Shown: positions 9,534-19,421 of the stretch, in pieces
How the letters are laid out: every line of letters begins with the position of its first letter
How positions within the stretch are numbered: the stretch's first letter is position 1
Assembly (NCBI GenBank): GCA_003569245.1
Contig: BGOM01000015.1
Coordinates: forward strand, 1-64,000
DNA: 64,000 bases
Direction of reading: 5' to 3'
Origin: Opitutia bacterium
GTDB taxonomy: Bacteria > Verrucomicrobiota > Verrucomicrobiia > Opitutales > UBA953
Notes under the pieces: generated by a model
Databases searched by the model: none
Told to the model about the DNA's origin: nothing
Seen by the model: the letters and a program-made list of their open reading frames with translations, nothing else
Made by a program: the position numbers and the translations under genes

Positions 9534-11033
9534 ATGCTACCGCTCAACGCCATCCCCTCCGAAGTCATCTTCCGGTCGCTCCGACCGTATCAAGGCTTCG
9601 TCCTCCCCATCGCCTACGATTTGCCCCGGGCACATCAGGGGCATCTCAGCTCGGTGTACGAGACCGTCCACCGCCTCACCGGCGACCGTGTCGCGGAACT
9701 CGCGCTCGACCCGGCGCCGATCTTCAAGGTTTTCGCCGACCTCTTCGGCTACGATGTCGCCCGGCTGCGCGAAGGCGATGGCGAGTGCGGCGTCGCGGAC
9801 CATAACTGGAACCTCTTCGGGCGGGGCGACCGCATCCCGCTCTTCATCCGCTGGCGGGCCTTCGGCGGCGAGGCGATCCTCGCCCTGGGCGGCGACAATC
9901 CCTATGAAATCTACCTCGCGGCGCTGGCGGACCGCACCATGGCCCCGCACGTGCTCAAGGTGCTGAAGGTCCTCGACGGCCTACCGCACGCGCAGCCCGG
10001 CCAGACCACGGAGGAGATCGCGGGCGGGAGGGTGGCGGTGCTCACCAGGACGAAGACGCAGCTCACCCCTTGGGAGCGGACCGTCCTGAGCACCACCGTC
10101 GAGCTCTACGACGAAGGTTGTGAGGGCGAAGCCGACAACCTCATCGAGCAGCTGGCCGACCTCCGTTACTCGGCCAACTGGCGGCGGAGCGCCGCGCAAG
10201 TCAGCCAACCCGGCATCATCAACCTGAGCTGGCACCATCGTCTCCTCTCCCACGGCGAAGTCCCCCGAGGCATCCGCCCCGACCTTGATCTCGACTTCCA
10301 ACCCAAGGACCAGGTCCCGGGCAGCCTTCTGGACCACGTCCGACGGAGTTCCTTCGGCGATGTGATGCGGGTCTTCGAGTCCATCCTCCACCGCGACTTT
10401 ATCACCTATGATGAGCGCGTGCAGCGCTACCTCGTGGAAGAAGGGCTCTACCACCCCGCCAGCTTCGCCGACCACGAGCAGGCCGAGCGGGGCGGAGTCC
10501 TCAACCACTACATCAACCTGCCCATCCGGGACTTTATCACCCGCGTGGGCGGCTATTCTCAGCCGAAGATCCCCCTGCGACCCTGCTTCAGCCGGGACTT
10601 CCGGACGACCCCGGCCGAACGTCTCGTCGGCACCGCACCGTGCCTCGAACTCATCGGCGGGAATGTCCGGCAGGGGACCGACCTCCTCCGCCGCCTGATT
10701 GAATCGACCTATGCGATGACCTGCGCGGAACTGGCGGACACGGGTTTCAAAGAACAGTTCAAGTTGCCGGCGCGGGTCATCGTCAACGATAGCCTCCACG
10801 CGCAGCGCGACACCAACGACTTCGGCCTGAAGACCTTCGACCTCGACCGCCCGTATTTCGCCATGCACTGCGGGCTCCCGGTCCTGGTGGACAAGACCCG
10901 CATCATCTGGCGGAAAGGCATGCCGCAAGCGCTGGCCTGCGACTACCACGTCAACGTCCCGTATCAAAGCATCCTGTACGCCGCGCTCCGCCAGTGCCCC
11001 ATCCCGGCTGGCTGGGAAAGCGAAATCACCTAA
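9534..11033 (+). CDS. Uncharacterised protein, family A member 1 (paralogue of 45061-46512 and 50885-52327)
   Basis: MLPLNAIPSEVIFRSLRPYQGFVLPI...GDGECGVADHNWNLFGRGDRIPLFIRW...GLPVLVDKTRIIWRKGMPQALACDY; start moved to the internal ATG matching the paralogue starts. Confidence 0.8.
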   Translation: MLPLNAIPSEVIFRSLRPYQGFVLPIAYDLPRAHQGHLSSVYETVHRLTGDRVAELALDPAPIFKVFADLFGYDVARLREGDGECGVADHNWNLFGRGDRIPLFIRWRAFGGEAILALGGDNPYEIYLAALADRTMAPHVLKVLKVLDGLPHAQPGQTTEEIAGGRVAVLTRTKTQLTPWERTVLSTTVELYDEGCEGEADNLIEQLADLRYSANWRRSAAQVSQPGIINLSWHHRLLSHGEVPRGIRPDLDLDFQPKDQVPGSLLDHVRRSSFGDVMRVFESILHRDFITYDERVQRYLVEEGLYHPASFADHEQAERGGVLNHYINLPIRDFITRVGGYSQPKIPLRPCFSRDFRTTPAERLVGTAPCLELIGGNVRQGTDLLRRLIESTYAMTCAELADTGFKEQFKLPARVIVNDSLHAQRDTNDFGLKTFDLDRPYFAMHCGLPVLVDKTRIIWRKGMPQALACDYHVNVPYQSILYAALRQCPIPAGWESEIT

Positions 11034-11062
11034 TCCCCATCGCTGACTAAGGCGCTCCCGAC

Positions 11063-11106
11063 AGGGGGTCAGACCACCATCCGGTGGCCTGACCCCCTCT
11101 TTTGTG
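11063..11106 (+). terminator. Hairpin terminator built on a GGGGTCAGACC palindrome
   Basis: AGGGGGTCAGACCACC-ATCC-GGTGGCCTGACCCCCT followed by CTTTTGTG, 30 bp after the 11033 stop. Confidence 0.65.
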
Positions 11107-11107
11107 T

Positions 11108-11230
11108 CGCTGACCAGGATGATTCCCCCGCGGAGTTCCGCATCCCCTCTGACCAACTAATCAACGGATCAACGGGTCAACTCTACCCGGCTTCGCCTCG
11201 CGAAGCGATGGCGGCCCAGACCTCAGGCCA
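11108..11230. repeat. Mosaic intergenic repeat fragment
   Basis: GACCAGGATGATTCCCCCGCGGAGTTCCGCAT...GACCAACTAATCAACGGATCAACGGGTCAACTCTACCCGGCTTCGCCTCGCGAAGCGATG, same order as 7470-7575. Confidence 0.85.
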
Positions 11231-11292
11231 GACGCAGCCGCACCCCGCGGACGAGCAGGGCCGCCAGGCCCTGCTCGCTCCTCCCGCGATAA

Positions 11293-13878
11293 TCAAAAGC
11301 TCGAGGAGAGCCCAAGGTTGAACCGGCTTTCGCGGTAGCCGTTGTCGCCGGAGCGACGCTCAAAGGAAAGCTCGGCATTGAGGTCGCCCTGCTTCCAGCG
11401 CAACCCGACGGCCCCGAGGACGATATCGCGGTCCGCGTTCGGCAGGGTCAGGGATACCCCGACGCTGCCGGCGTTGGTGAGCACGGAGACATTGGTGACC
11501 TGGTCCTCGCCCCCGAACTCATGCTCGAAGCCGCCCCGGAAGAACGGGGTGATCGTGCCGGAGGTCTGCGCGAAAGCCTTGGAGAACTCGACCGTGGCCG
11601 CCGCCGTATTGGTCGACAGGTACTGGGTCGGGTAGGTCACGCCGCCGACCCCCGCCTCGGTGTAGCCGTTGATCTTGGAGATCGAACGCGAGACGCCGAG
11701 CGTCGGGACCACGGACCAACCGACGATCTCGCCGGCGTTGGCGCCGACGAGCAGGTCGGCGGAAAGACTGCGACCATTGGTCACCCCCGTGGGAGTGGAG
11801 CCATACGGCCCGGCCGACTGGATCGCGTCGAGATCCTGGCGACCGAGGGTCATCGTCAGGCTGCCGAAGAACCGCTCGCCGCGGGCGACCGCATAGGTGG
11901 TCACGCTGCGTCCTTTGAAGGACAGGCTGGAGCCGTCGGAGGAGGTGGAGTTGCCATCCTGCATCCCCAGGCCCAGACCGACGTACAAGCCGGAGGCCAC
12001 GTCCCACTCCAAGCCCAACGCTCCGGCGGTCGAACGACCGTCCAAGCTGGCCGCCGAACCGCCCGGGGTGTCGGTGATGTCGCGGATGCTGCCGTCGAAC
12101 CACCAGCGGAGACCCGGCGAGACCGCGTGGGTCGAGGGCACGCCCGTCATGCAGAAATCCAGCCGGGGTTCGGCAAACGCGCCATCCGTATCGGCGAACG
12201 CGAGCGGCGCCGTCATCCGCAGGTTGCCGATCAGGCGCGTCTTCATCATCGAGTTGAAACTGGTGCCCATGAGCTGGGCGGACCGCAGGTTCTTGGCGGC
12301 CATGAGCGGGGCGCGGTTGCTGGCCGAGATCACCAGACCCGGGTCCACGTAGCCGGGCAGGGTCACGCGATAGACCAGGATGCGGTTCGGGTTGTCGGCG
12401 ACGCCGGGGCCGGCCGTGGCATCGGTGGCGGGGCCGCCGAGCATCGTGACGCTGGTGCCGAGGAAATCGTTGTCGTTGCCGACCAACAGGAAGTAGTCGT
12501 TCGGGGCGGCGGGGTCGAGCACCGGGACGATCGAAAGCGCCTCCCACTTCTCACCAAGGGAGTTGGCCGAGATCGGGTTCGCGGACCCTTCGGCCGCGAC
12601 ATTCAGGTCGATGCCGAAGCGGCCGAGCTGGACCGGGTTGAGCAAGTTGACGAAGGGAGTCGCCTGAGCGGCGACGATGCCGGCCACCGGGCCGGCGATG
12701 CCGTTCGCGGCCGGCGTGTAATCGTTGGCGTAAGTCGTGCCGGCCAGGTTGGTGGCGCCGTTCAAGGAGACGAGCGAGACCGTCTTGAAGACCAGCGGGC
12801 GGGCGTTGTCGCCGGAACCATTCCCGTTGCCGTCACGCGTGAGCACCAGGAAGGTCGTCGGCGAAAGCGCGACCAATTCGGATTGGGCCGCGGCGCGGTC
12901 AGCGACGCCACCGGTGCCATCGCGGTCGAAGGTCGGAAGTTCGACCAAATAGTGACCGACCGGCGAGGCCGGCGTGGGGTTGTTGCTGACGTCGTAGACC
13001 GAGAGACGGGTGAAGAGCCGGCCGTCGTTGGTGTTCGCGGGGTTATCCTGGCGGGTGGCGCTCTGCAGCAGGGTCACGAGGTAACGGCCATCCGGCGTCA
13101 GGTCGACGGCTTCCATCCCTTGGTTGTCGCGGCGGCCGCCGGTCTGCACGCCTGCGGCGATGGCGCCCGCGGCGGTGGTGAAGCCGGAGTAGCCGGACGC
13201 GCCGCTGAACTGCGGAAGCAGGGCCTGCGGCGGGGTGATGAGGCCGAGCATCTTGCCGGTCTTGCTGACATGGAAGACGGTGGCCCCATATTCATCGGAG
13301 ATGTAGAACGATCCGTCCGCGCGGATGGCGAGGCCTTCGCCGTCGATCGAGAACTTGCCGTCGGCCGTGGCGACATTGCCGAAACCCTGCAAGGTGGTCG
13401 CGCCGACCGGATCCACCGCGGTCGTCGTCTGGCCGGCGAAGTCGGTGACGCTGATGGTACGCTGCAAGGTGAGGGCAAGCTGTGTCTGCGAGACGCTGTT
13501 GGCCGTGTAGTCCGGGGTGAAGGTGAGCCCCATCTGCTGGATGCGTGCCGGATAGGCGATCAGCCCGGCGACATTGTAACCGCGGTCGGGCAACGTGTAG
13601 AGCGTGCCGGCGTAGCTCCCGTCGGAATTCCTCCGCCAGGTAGCATGGTCGACCTTGAAGGAGGAGAAGGAGCCGAACGTGTCGCCGCGGCCGTCGAGCA
13701 CGTTGGCGGGAAAGACACCGACGCCGACCAGTCCCTTGTTGACGTAGTTCTGTCCGCCGAAACTGACCGTGCTCGCGACGGTCGGAGCGGTCGTATCGAG
13801 GAAAGGCGTACCGTAATTGGTCGCGTGAAGCGGGATGGCGGCGGCGGCGGTGAGCAGGACGAAAGATAGGTGACGCAT
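11293..13878 (-). CDS. Phytase/esterase-like protein with C-terminal autotransporter beta-barrel (861 aa)
   Basis: Signal peptide MRHLSFVLLTAAAAIPLHA; esterase-like phytase features (GEGLAIRADGSFYISDEYGATVFHVS; QGMEAVDLTPDGRYLVTLLQSA); C-terminal barrel with terminal aromatic (ESRFNLGLSSSF). Confidence 0.85.
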   Translation of the reverse strand: MRHLSFVLLTAAAAIPLHATNYGTPFLDTTAPTVASTVSFGGQNYVNKGLVGVGVFPANVLDGRGDTFGSFSSFKVDHATWRRNSDGSYAGTLYTLPDRGYNVAGLIAYPARIQQMGLTFTPDYTANSVSQTQLALTLQRTISVTDFAGQTTTAVDPVGATTLQGFGNVATADGKFSIDGEGLAIRADGSFYISDEYGATVFHVSKTGKMLGLITPPQALLPQFSGASGYSGFTTAAGAIAAGVQTGGRRDNQGMEAVDLTPDGRYLVTLLQSATRQDNPANTNDGRLFTRLSVYDVSNNPTPASPVGHYLVELPTFDRDGTGGVADRAAAQSELVALSPTTFLVLTRDGNGNGSGDNARPLVFKTVSLVSLNGATNLAGTTYANDYTPAANGIAGPVAGIVAAQATPFVNLLNPVQLGRFGIDLNVAAEGSANPISANSLGEKWEALSIVPVLDPAAPNDYFLLVGNDNDFLGTSVTMLGGPATDATAGPGVADNPNRILVYRVTLPGYVDPGLVISASNRAPLMAAKNLRSAQLMGTSFNSMMKTRLIGNLRMTAPLAFADTDGAFAEPRLDFCMTGVPSTHAVSPGLRWWFDGSIRDITDTPGGSAASLDGRSTAGALGLEWDVASGLYVGLGLGMQDGNSTSSDGSSLSFKGRSVTTYAVARGERFFGSLTMTLGRQDLDAIQSAGPYGSTPTGVTNGRSLSADLLVGANAGEIVGWSVVPTLGVSRSISKINGYTEAGVGGVTYPTQYLSTNTAAATVEFSKAFAQTSGTITPFFRGGFEHEFGGEDQVTNVSVLTNAGSVGVSLTLPNADRDIVLGAVGLRWKQGDLNAELSFERRSGDNGYRESRFNLGLSSSF

Positions 13879-14050
13879 GGTGCGGATGATTGCGGCTGGG
13901 CGGCCGAGCTAGCGCAATCCCGGCAAAGCAAACAGTGCGCGTCGATTGCGACAGGGCCGCGTCGTCAGTGTCGGCGCCGACACCTGCTCGTCACGACCCG
14001 GTTTTTCCGGTCCTCTCACCCCCACCCCTTGCCCACATCCCCCTGCTCAC

Positions 14051-14446
14051 CTACCCACCAAACGCTCTCGCGAAAATCGCCCGGATCTCGGTCTCGGGCA
14101 ACAGTCCGGCGGGCGGCACTTCGATGGAAGTGAAGTCCGCCGCCTTCGCCGTGCCGGCCGCGTGCACCGCCGAGAGGAAACCCTCCAGCAGCCGGACATA
14201 GACCTCGGGCTCCTGGGCGGCTTCCATCTTGATCCACGACAACGGCTCGGCCCCGACCACGCCGTAGTTGGCCTCCTTCCAGAGCACCATCACCTCATTG
14301 CCGGCGTCCGGGCCGACCAGGAACAAGGTCTCCTCATCCTCGCCCGACCGCAGGCGGATATCGCACTGGAACAGCAACCGGGTCTTACCCGGCTGCCAAT
14401 CGCCCGGCTCTTCGTTCTCGCGCGTCTCGACCTGAAAGTAACCCAT
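14051..14446 (-). CDS. Hypothetical protein (~131 aa)
   Basis: MGYFQVETRENEEPGDWQPGKTRLLFQCDIRLRSGEDEETLFLVGPDAGNEVMVLW; start inferred at internal ATG. Confidence 0.55.
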   Translation of the reverse strand: MGYFQVETRENEEPGDWQPGKTRLLFQCDIRLRSGEDEETLFLVGPDAGNEVMVLWKEANYGVVGAEPLSWIKMEAAQEPEVYVRLLEGFLSAVHAAGTAKAADFTSIEVPPAGLLPETEIRAIFARAFGG

Positions 14447-14489
14447 ACCCAAGGTATACCCGCCCTCGGGGCGTTGTCTAGGGGCCCTC

Positions 14490-14665
14490 GGTAGGGGCAG
14501 CACCGCGTGCTGCCCTAGCTGCCTCCAGGTAGGGCTAACCGTCCCCGGTCGGCCGCCGGCATGGGGTCTGGCTTCATCTCGCGCCGCGATGATGTGCCTG
14601 ACCTCATGCCGAATCGCCGACGCATCCCGAGGACCAGCAGGGACGCTGGCCCCTACCTATGAAAT
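14490..14665. repeat. Mosaic intergenic repeat cluster, including an inverted copy of the GGGCAGCAC hairpin
   Basis: GTAGGGGCAGCACCGCGTGCTGCCCTAG (14491-14518), AGGTAGGGCTAACCGTCCCCGGTCGGCCG, GTCTGGCTTCATCTCGCGCCGCGATGATGTGCCTGACCTCATGCCG, GGACCAGCAGGGACGCTGGCCCCTACC. Confidence 0.9.
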
Positions 14666-14678
14666 GCCCCGGGCGAGT

Positions 14679-15530
14679 TCAGGCCTTCGCTGCGTCGGCC
14701 GGGTTGGGTTCGAGCAACACGACCGTGGCCTTCCACCCCAAGGCGTCGATGACCCGCTGGAGCGCCGCGAGCTGGGTGTAGTCCGGCGCCACGGCGCAAC
14801 GCAGGGTATCGTTCCCCGGACAGGCCCCGTCGATGTAGACGATGGCGTCGAGGTCCGACTCGATGCCGACCGGCAGCGCGGCCGCCTCCTCCCCCTGCGC
14901 CTCCAGGGCATCGAAGAGACCCTCGACGTAAGCGAGCGCATCGGCCTCCGGACTCTGGTGGCGACACCAATCCGTCAACCATTGTTCGTGCTCGTCCCAA
15001 TCGATATCGTGGTCGAGCCGTCTTAGCACCTCGGAACCCCAGTCATCGACGCAGCACTCGACGTCACTGAGCAGCTGGTGGTCATGACGCTCCACAAAGT
15101 CACGCCAGGTCTCGTCGGGCTCGAAGGTATATTCCTCGCCACCCTCGTTGAGCGACTTCACCTGGCGCGCTTCGACCTCGCCCTCGAGATCATCCAGGTC
15201 CGAGATGAAAGCCCCGTATTTCCTTTGGAACTCGTCGATGGTGTCGCACACGCTCTCCTCCCCCTCCTCGATCAACTTCTCGCGCAACGTGATCTTCGGA
15301 GGCTCTCCGTAGGGCGTACCGTTCAGGTAGAGCAGGTAGCCCGTCCCGTCGTTCCACACCGCGTTGATCACGTCATGACCATCCGGCACCCGCTCATTGA
15401 CGTGGGCGGGGAGGCGGAAGGTCGTCTTGGCGGGCTGCCTGGCCTGTACCGCGGCGAACCAGTCTGCGGTGAAGAGGGCGATGCCGCCCAGGGTGAAGGT
15501 TTTGATGAATTCGCGTCGATCGTAGCTCAT
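14679..15530 (-). CDS. Hypothetical protein with Tat-like signal (283 aa)
   Basis: MSYDRREFIKTFTLGGIALFTADWF; acidic body, no domain recognised. Confidence 0.65.
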   Translation of the reverse strand: MSYDRREFIKTFTLGGIALFTADWFAAVQARQPAKTTFRLPAHVNERVPDGHDVINAVWNDGTGYLLYLNGTPYGEPPKITLREKLIEEGEESVCDTIDEFQRKYGAFISDLDDLEGEVEARQVKSLNEGGEEYTFEPDETWRDFVERHDHQLLSDVECCVDDWGSEVLRRLDHDIDWDEHEQWLTDWCRHQSPEADALAYVEGLFDALEAQGEEAAALPVGIESDLDAIVYIDGACPGNDTLRCAVAPDYTQLAALQRVIDALGWKATVVLLEPNPADAAKA

Positions 15531-15804
15531 AGTGGAACCACCTTACCTCACGCCGCTTCAGCCGTCTACCGACCGGCTTGTCATAGAGTGACATAATAGG
15601 GTGGAATGCGCTTTAACCCCACCCCCACCTCGTCCCTTTGAAGTCGCAATTTGCGACTTCAAGTTCGCCCACTTCTCGACGGTGAGCATGAGCCGCCCAC
15701 GCAACCCTCCCGCACTGGGGTTCAAACCATAGGTTAAATCATCCAGCCACAGGTAGGGGCAGCAGGTACTCCCCGCGCCCACATGTCACCATGCCCACTT
15801 GTCC

Positions 15805-16134
15805 CCTGTGCATCTCAGGTAGGGCTGACCGGCTACGCGCAGAGCGCGCAAGCGGTTGGGGGATGGCGGTTAGCGGTTAGGCTGAAGAGGCAAAAGGTGC
15901 GCCTCGCGTCCTCAGGCCCTCGTGCCCTCCGGTCCTCCCATTCTCACCTTGCCCAATGGTCAACTTGCCAGCCAGCCAGCTAGTGCTGGCTCTTCCCGGC
16001 CAACTAATCAACCGATCAACGGGTCAACTCTCCCCGGCTTCATCTCGCGCAGCGATGACGTGCCTGACCTCATGCCGGAGCAAGAATCCAATCTCAACAG
16101 GGGGTCAGACTACTACGTAGTAGCCTGACCCCCA
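15805..16134. repeat. Mosaic repeat cluster ending in a perfect GGGGTCAGACTACTACGTAGTAG palindrome
   Basis: CAGGTAGGGCTGACCGG, GCGGTTGGGGGATGGCGGTTAGCGGTTAGG, CCAACTAATCAACCGATCAACGGGTCAACTCTCCCCGGCTTCATCTCGCGCAGCGATGACGTGCCTGACCTCATGCCG; palindrome at 16099-16133. Confidence 0.85.
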
Positions 16135-16280
16135 TGGTGTAGCCTAACCCCATCATCGGTTGGCTTGGGAAATGGGCGGTCGGTCCTGTGCGCACATAAA
16201 CCTGTAACGCTGGATAGATCAGCGACTTCACTTTCTTAGCCATAGGACGACTCCCAGAGCATCGTGGGGTTATCCTGACA

Positions 16281-16336
16281 AGGGGTCAGACCACCATATG
16301 GTGGTCTGACCCTCTTCTGGTGGTCTGACCCCTTGT
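16281..16336. repeat. GGGGTCAGACC palindromes
   Basis: AGGGGTCAGACCACCATATGGTGGTCTGACCCT then a second arm TGGTGGTCTGACCCCTTG. Confidence 0.85.
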
Positions 16337-16360
16337 TCGGGGGTTTTCGGGCGGGCGCGT

Positions 16361-16534
16361 TCAATCCTTGCGCGGGCGGGTGACGTAGAGACCCCACAGG
16401 CCGGTGATCACGGCGAACAGCCCCGCCCCGGACAAATCCTCCCCGTTCTTGTTCACACCCAGCAGGAAAAGGATCCCCGTGATGATCCAGCCATAGCAAA
16501 GGGAACGCGCGCAGCCGGTCGGGATCGGGATCAT
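16361..16534 (-). CDS. Small membrane protein (57 aa), below the ORF-track length cut-off
   Basis: Manual translation: MIPIPTGCARSLCYGWIITGILFLLGVNKNGEDLSGAGLFAVITGLWGLYVTRPRKD*; two hydrophobic segments. Confidence 0.5.
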   Translation of the reverse strand: MIPIPTGCARSLCYGWIITGILFLLGVNKNGEDLSGAGLFAVITGLWGLYVTRPRKD

Positions 16535-16694
16535 CCCCCCAACCTACCCGCCCGCCCCGGCCGCACAACGTGTTTAAAGAGGTACGTCTTACATGCTGAC
16601 CATCTGTCTACCCCATAAGTCTCTCCGTAGGGCTGAGTGTCCCGGCCAGTTGAGTGCCAGGTCATATTAATAGGGTCTGACCCCATTAATAGGG

Positions 16695-16717
16695 TCTGAC
16701 CCTATTAAGTGGGTGTG
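16695..16717 (+). repeat. Direct repeat copy 1 (left edge of the accessory island)
   Basis: TCTGACCCTATTAAGTGGGTGTG; near-identical to 19375-19397. Confidence 0.75.
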
Positions 16718-16725
16718 GCACCGGG

Positions 16726-17493
16726 CTATTTGGGGGACTCCGGTAAATCAACTCGGGTGAAGTCGTCCTTGAAGTAAGTGCCCAGGCTTTGGTCGACCCG
16801 CCATTCGAGGTAAGCGATGATGCGATTGACCACCGGAGTCGGCAATTCAACCAAGGTTTCATACAAATCATCCCAGCGTTTCATCATCACCTTCCTGTTA
16901 GTTAAGTAGTTCGACAACCTTTCACGCCGGCACTGCTCCTCAAACTCGGGATCCGAGCCGTCATGAAAATACTTTGGTCCGTTATCATCAAACTTCAGCC
17001 CATGAAGGCGCCACTCAAAGGATCTCAGCCGAGGGAGCACGACGCGGGGATAACTCCGGACGACTGGCTGATCCGGAAGCTGCTCCACGATGGATCGCAT
17101 GAGGAATTGGACGTAAACCCTGTCACCATGCTCGGCCATATGCCCATTACCGCCGACCCGACGATGTTCGGCGTCGAGGTAATCGTAGCAGAAATCATCC
17201 AATTGTTCCATGAGGTGCCGAACCAATCTAGCGCGCTCGGGATGTAAGTTCACCTGCTCGAGCACCAGCGCCTCGCCCATGGCCGTGGCGTAATCTGAAA
17301 TCAGATTCGTCCAATCGGCGCGACAGATATCTGCGCGGGCGTCGATCGGACGGCGCTGGATGTCAGCGACAATCTGCTCCGGCGTCATCCCAATATGGGG
17401 AGCGTAGCAATAATACGGCTCTCTCTGTCCATGGAAACCCGCGATCACCGCGCACCCCATCGCCGCCGTCAGCACCCAAAGCTCGAACTTCAT
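16726..17493 (-). CDS. Hypothetical secreted/lipoprotein-like protein (255 aa)
   Basis: MKFELWVLTAAMGCAVIAGFHGQREPYYC; no domain recognised. Confidence 0.6.
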   Translation of the reverse strand: MKFELWVLTAAMGCAVIAGFHGQREPYYCYAPHIGMTPEQIVADIQRRPIDARADICRADWTNLISDYATAMGEALVLEQVNLHPERARLVRHLMEQLDDFCYDYLDAEHRRVGGNGHMAEHGDRVYVQFLMRSIVEQLPDQPVVRSYPRVVLPRLRSFEWRLHGLKFDDNGPKYFHDGSDPEFEEQCRRERLSNYLTNRKVMMKRWDDLYETLVELPTPVVNRIIAYLEWRVDQSLGTYFKDDFTRVDLPESPK

Positions 17494-17744
17494 CCCCGCA
17501 TCCTGCCATGTCCATCGACTTTCACAAGAGATTCTTCGAATAACTATGCCATATTATATGTATCTACAAATGTGTTGCTGCGTGTTCCGTTTCCGAAGGC
17601 GCCACTCCCCGTCCTTCAACCCAGTCCGATCCGTCATCGCATTGCGAGCATGACACCATTGCATGCAATGACGTACCGAAACATGGCCTGAAGGCCCTAG
17701 CCAGACTTGCGGCGGCCTACCAGCCCGCGAAAATTGCAGGTGAA

Positions 17745-18032
17745 ATGACCCAACCTAATCACCTTACTGAGAAGCAACGTCGCAACGCCAGACAAGCTAC
17801 CAGTGCCAAGCGACGAGCCTGCCGGAAAAGGCACTTTGCCAACTCTTGCCGCGGCAAGATTAGGCACGCCACCAAGCACGGTGCCGTCATGCATCTCAAG
17901 AAGATGAACCAGGCCGATCTCAGCGCGTACCCCTGCCGTCACTGCGGCGGGTGGCATGTTGGTCACCGCAGGATGAAATTCCAAATGCGAATCGACCAAG
18001 TGCTCTCTGGGCCGACCTTCACAAAATCATGA
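17745..18032 (+). CDS. Small basic putative zinc-finger protein (95 aa)
   Basis: Lys/Arg-rich, with YPCRHCGGWHVGH (CxxC...HxxxH pattern seen in accessory/phage-type small proteins). Confidence 0.6.
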   Translation: MTQPNHLTEKQRRNARQATSAKRRACRKRHFANSCRGKIRHATKHGAVMHLKKMNQADLSAYPCRHCGGWHVGHRRMKFQMRIDQVLSGPTFTKS

Positions 18033-19065
18033 CCTTCTCTAGTTTGCCCCCTAGTTCGTCCATCTGCTCGGGGGTGAAAGATGGCTCGCATTTAACTAGC
18101 ATAGCAACCGCGGTTGCAAGAAGTTCGGCTTCGGCTCCCTGTAATCCTAGGGAAAATTCACCGAGCCGCCCCATGCGGGCTTCAATCAACAAATGACTGG
18201 GAGGTGCTGGCGGACCGAGCAGCTGGGTTCGCGAGTGCCATTGTTGGATAAGCCTGGCGAGCGCCCGGTGCAACCGCAACGACTGCGGCCATCGCTTCAG
18301 ATGATATAGCATCCGCTGTAACATCACAAACCTCTTACGTAGTTTGTTCATCAAATAGCGCTGTCCAGCATCGCCGTGAATCAGATAGTTGCGGAAAGCT
18401 ACCAATTTGACCACATGCTGCTGACATCCCATGCCCAGTAGCAGGTCGGCATGCTCGGGTTGGTTGGAGAACTCCCATGCGACTTTCCCCAAGGTGACTT
18501 TTGCCACCGTGATTTCCATGCCTGACGAGTCCTCTTTTTCCTCGGGCTGCTCATCATCTGGCTCAGCCATATCTTCCTTGCTTACGGTAGCCTGCCAATC
18601 ATCAGGTAGATGTTTACGGAGCATATGCTCTAGTCGCACACAATCGAAGAGACAAGTGGCGTAGGCTTTCTCCTGCGTATGCATGCCTTCCCAGCGCGGC
18701 ATGATGATTTCTGCGGGCATGAGCTCGCTCGAATAACTCGCCCAAGATGGAGGTATCTTGATGGGCTCGAAAACGGCGGGGATCTGGCTGCGCTCGAAAA
18801 CGCCTGGCGAACATGCCAATGACTCGAACAGGTCTTTGGTCTCATCCGATGAATCCCTGAAATCGACCTCCACCCGGATACCGGCAGGATCATTACCGTA
18901 TCGGATACCGATACCCGCGCTGGAGGTTGACGGACGCCAAACCCATATATCCCCGGCAACCGTAATGCTACCGGCGGATTCCTTGCAGGACTTGGCCAAG
19001 ATTCTCGAGAGCCGCTTATGTGTCTTCTTCAAAGACTTCGGGCTCAGATACTGACAGCTTATCAT
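18019..19065 (-). CDS. HEPN-like domain protein (348 aa)
   Basis: KLVAFRNYLIHGDAGQRYLMNKLRKRFVMLQRMLYHL carries an Rx4H motif (RNYLIH) in an alpha-helical region. Confidence 0.5.
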   Translation of the reverse strand: MISCQYLSPKSLKKTHKRLSRILAKSCKESAGSITVAGDIWVWRPSTSSAGIGIRYGNDPAGIRVEVDFRDSSDETKDLFESLACSPGVFERSQIPAVFEPIKIPPSWASYSSELMPAEIIMPRWEGMHTQEKAYATCLFDCVRLEHMLRKHLPDDWQATVSKEDMAEPDDEQPEEKEDSSGMEITVAKVTLGKVAWEFSNQPEHADLLLGMGCQQHVVKLVAFRNYLIHGDAGQRYLMNKLRKRFVMLQRMLYHLKRWPQSLRLHRALARLIQQWHSRTQLLGPPAPPSHLLIEARMGRLGEFSLGLQGAEAELLATAVAMLVKCEPSFTPEQMDELGGKLEKVMIL

Positions 19066-19374
19066 TGGATTCTAAGAGTTGTCCGGTCGTTATGCCGACG
19101 TATTTATAATCCTAGGCTGTTACAGAGACTCTGCTTTTGGAGAGTTTTAGTGTCAAGCACACTGCCCGGAAGTACTAAGGCACGTGACGCCCCGGCCCCC
19201 AGAGACAGACCACGCCGTCATGTGTAGGCTTCATGCTGATTACGGTAATCCAGCCGGAAAAGGCGACCTAGGCCTAGGAGAGGGCACAGAGCTGCTCTTC
19301 GTTGAGGCACTCCTTCCGAAGCTGAAGATAAAAGACTCGGCATAGCCATTCTGCTGGGAACCAACTTAATTAGA

Positions 19375-19397
19375 TCTGACCCTATTAAGTTGGTGTG
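19375..19397 (+). repeat. Direct repeat copy 2
   Basis: TCTGACCCTATTAAGTTGGTGTG. Confidence 0.75.
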
Positions 19398-19421
19398 ACC
19401 TGGCTGTGTGGGTTGGCTGGC

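Noticed and set aside
11521-13869. 782-aa ORF on the plus strand opposite the phytase-like gene
   Set aside because: High-GC shadow ORF; Arg/Gly-rich composition with no domain, whereas the minus-strand ORF has a signal peptide, recognisable motifs and a beta-barrel.
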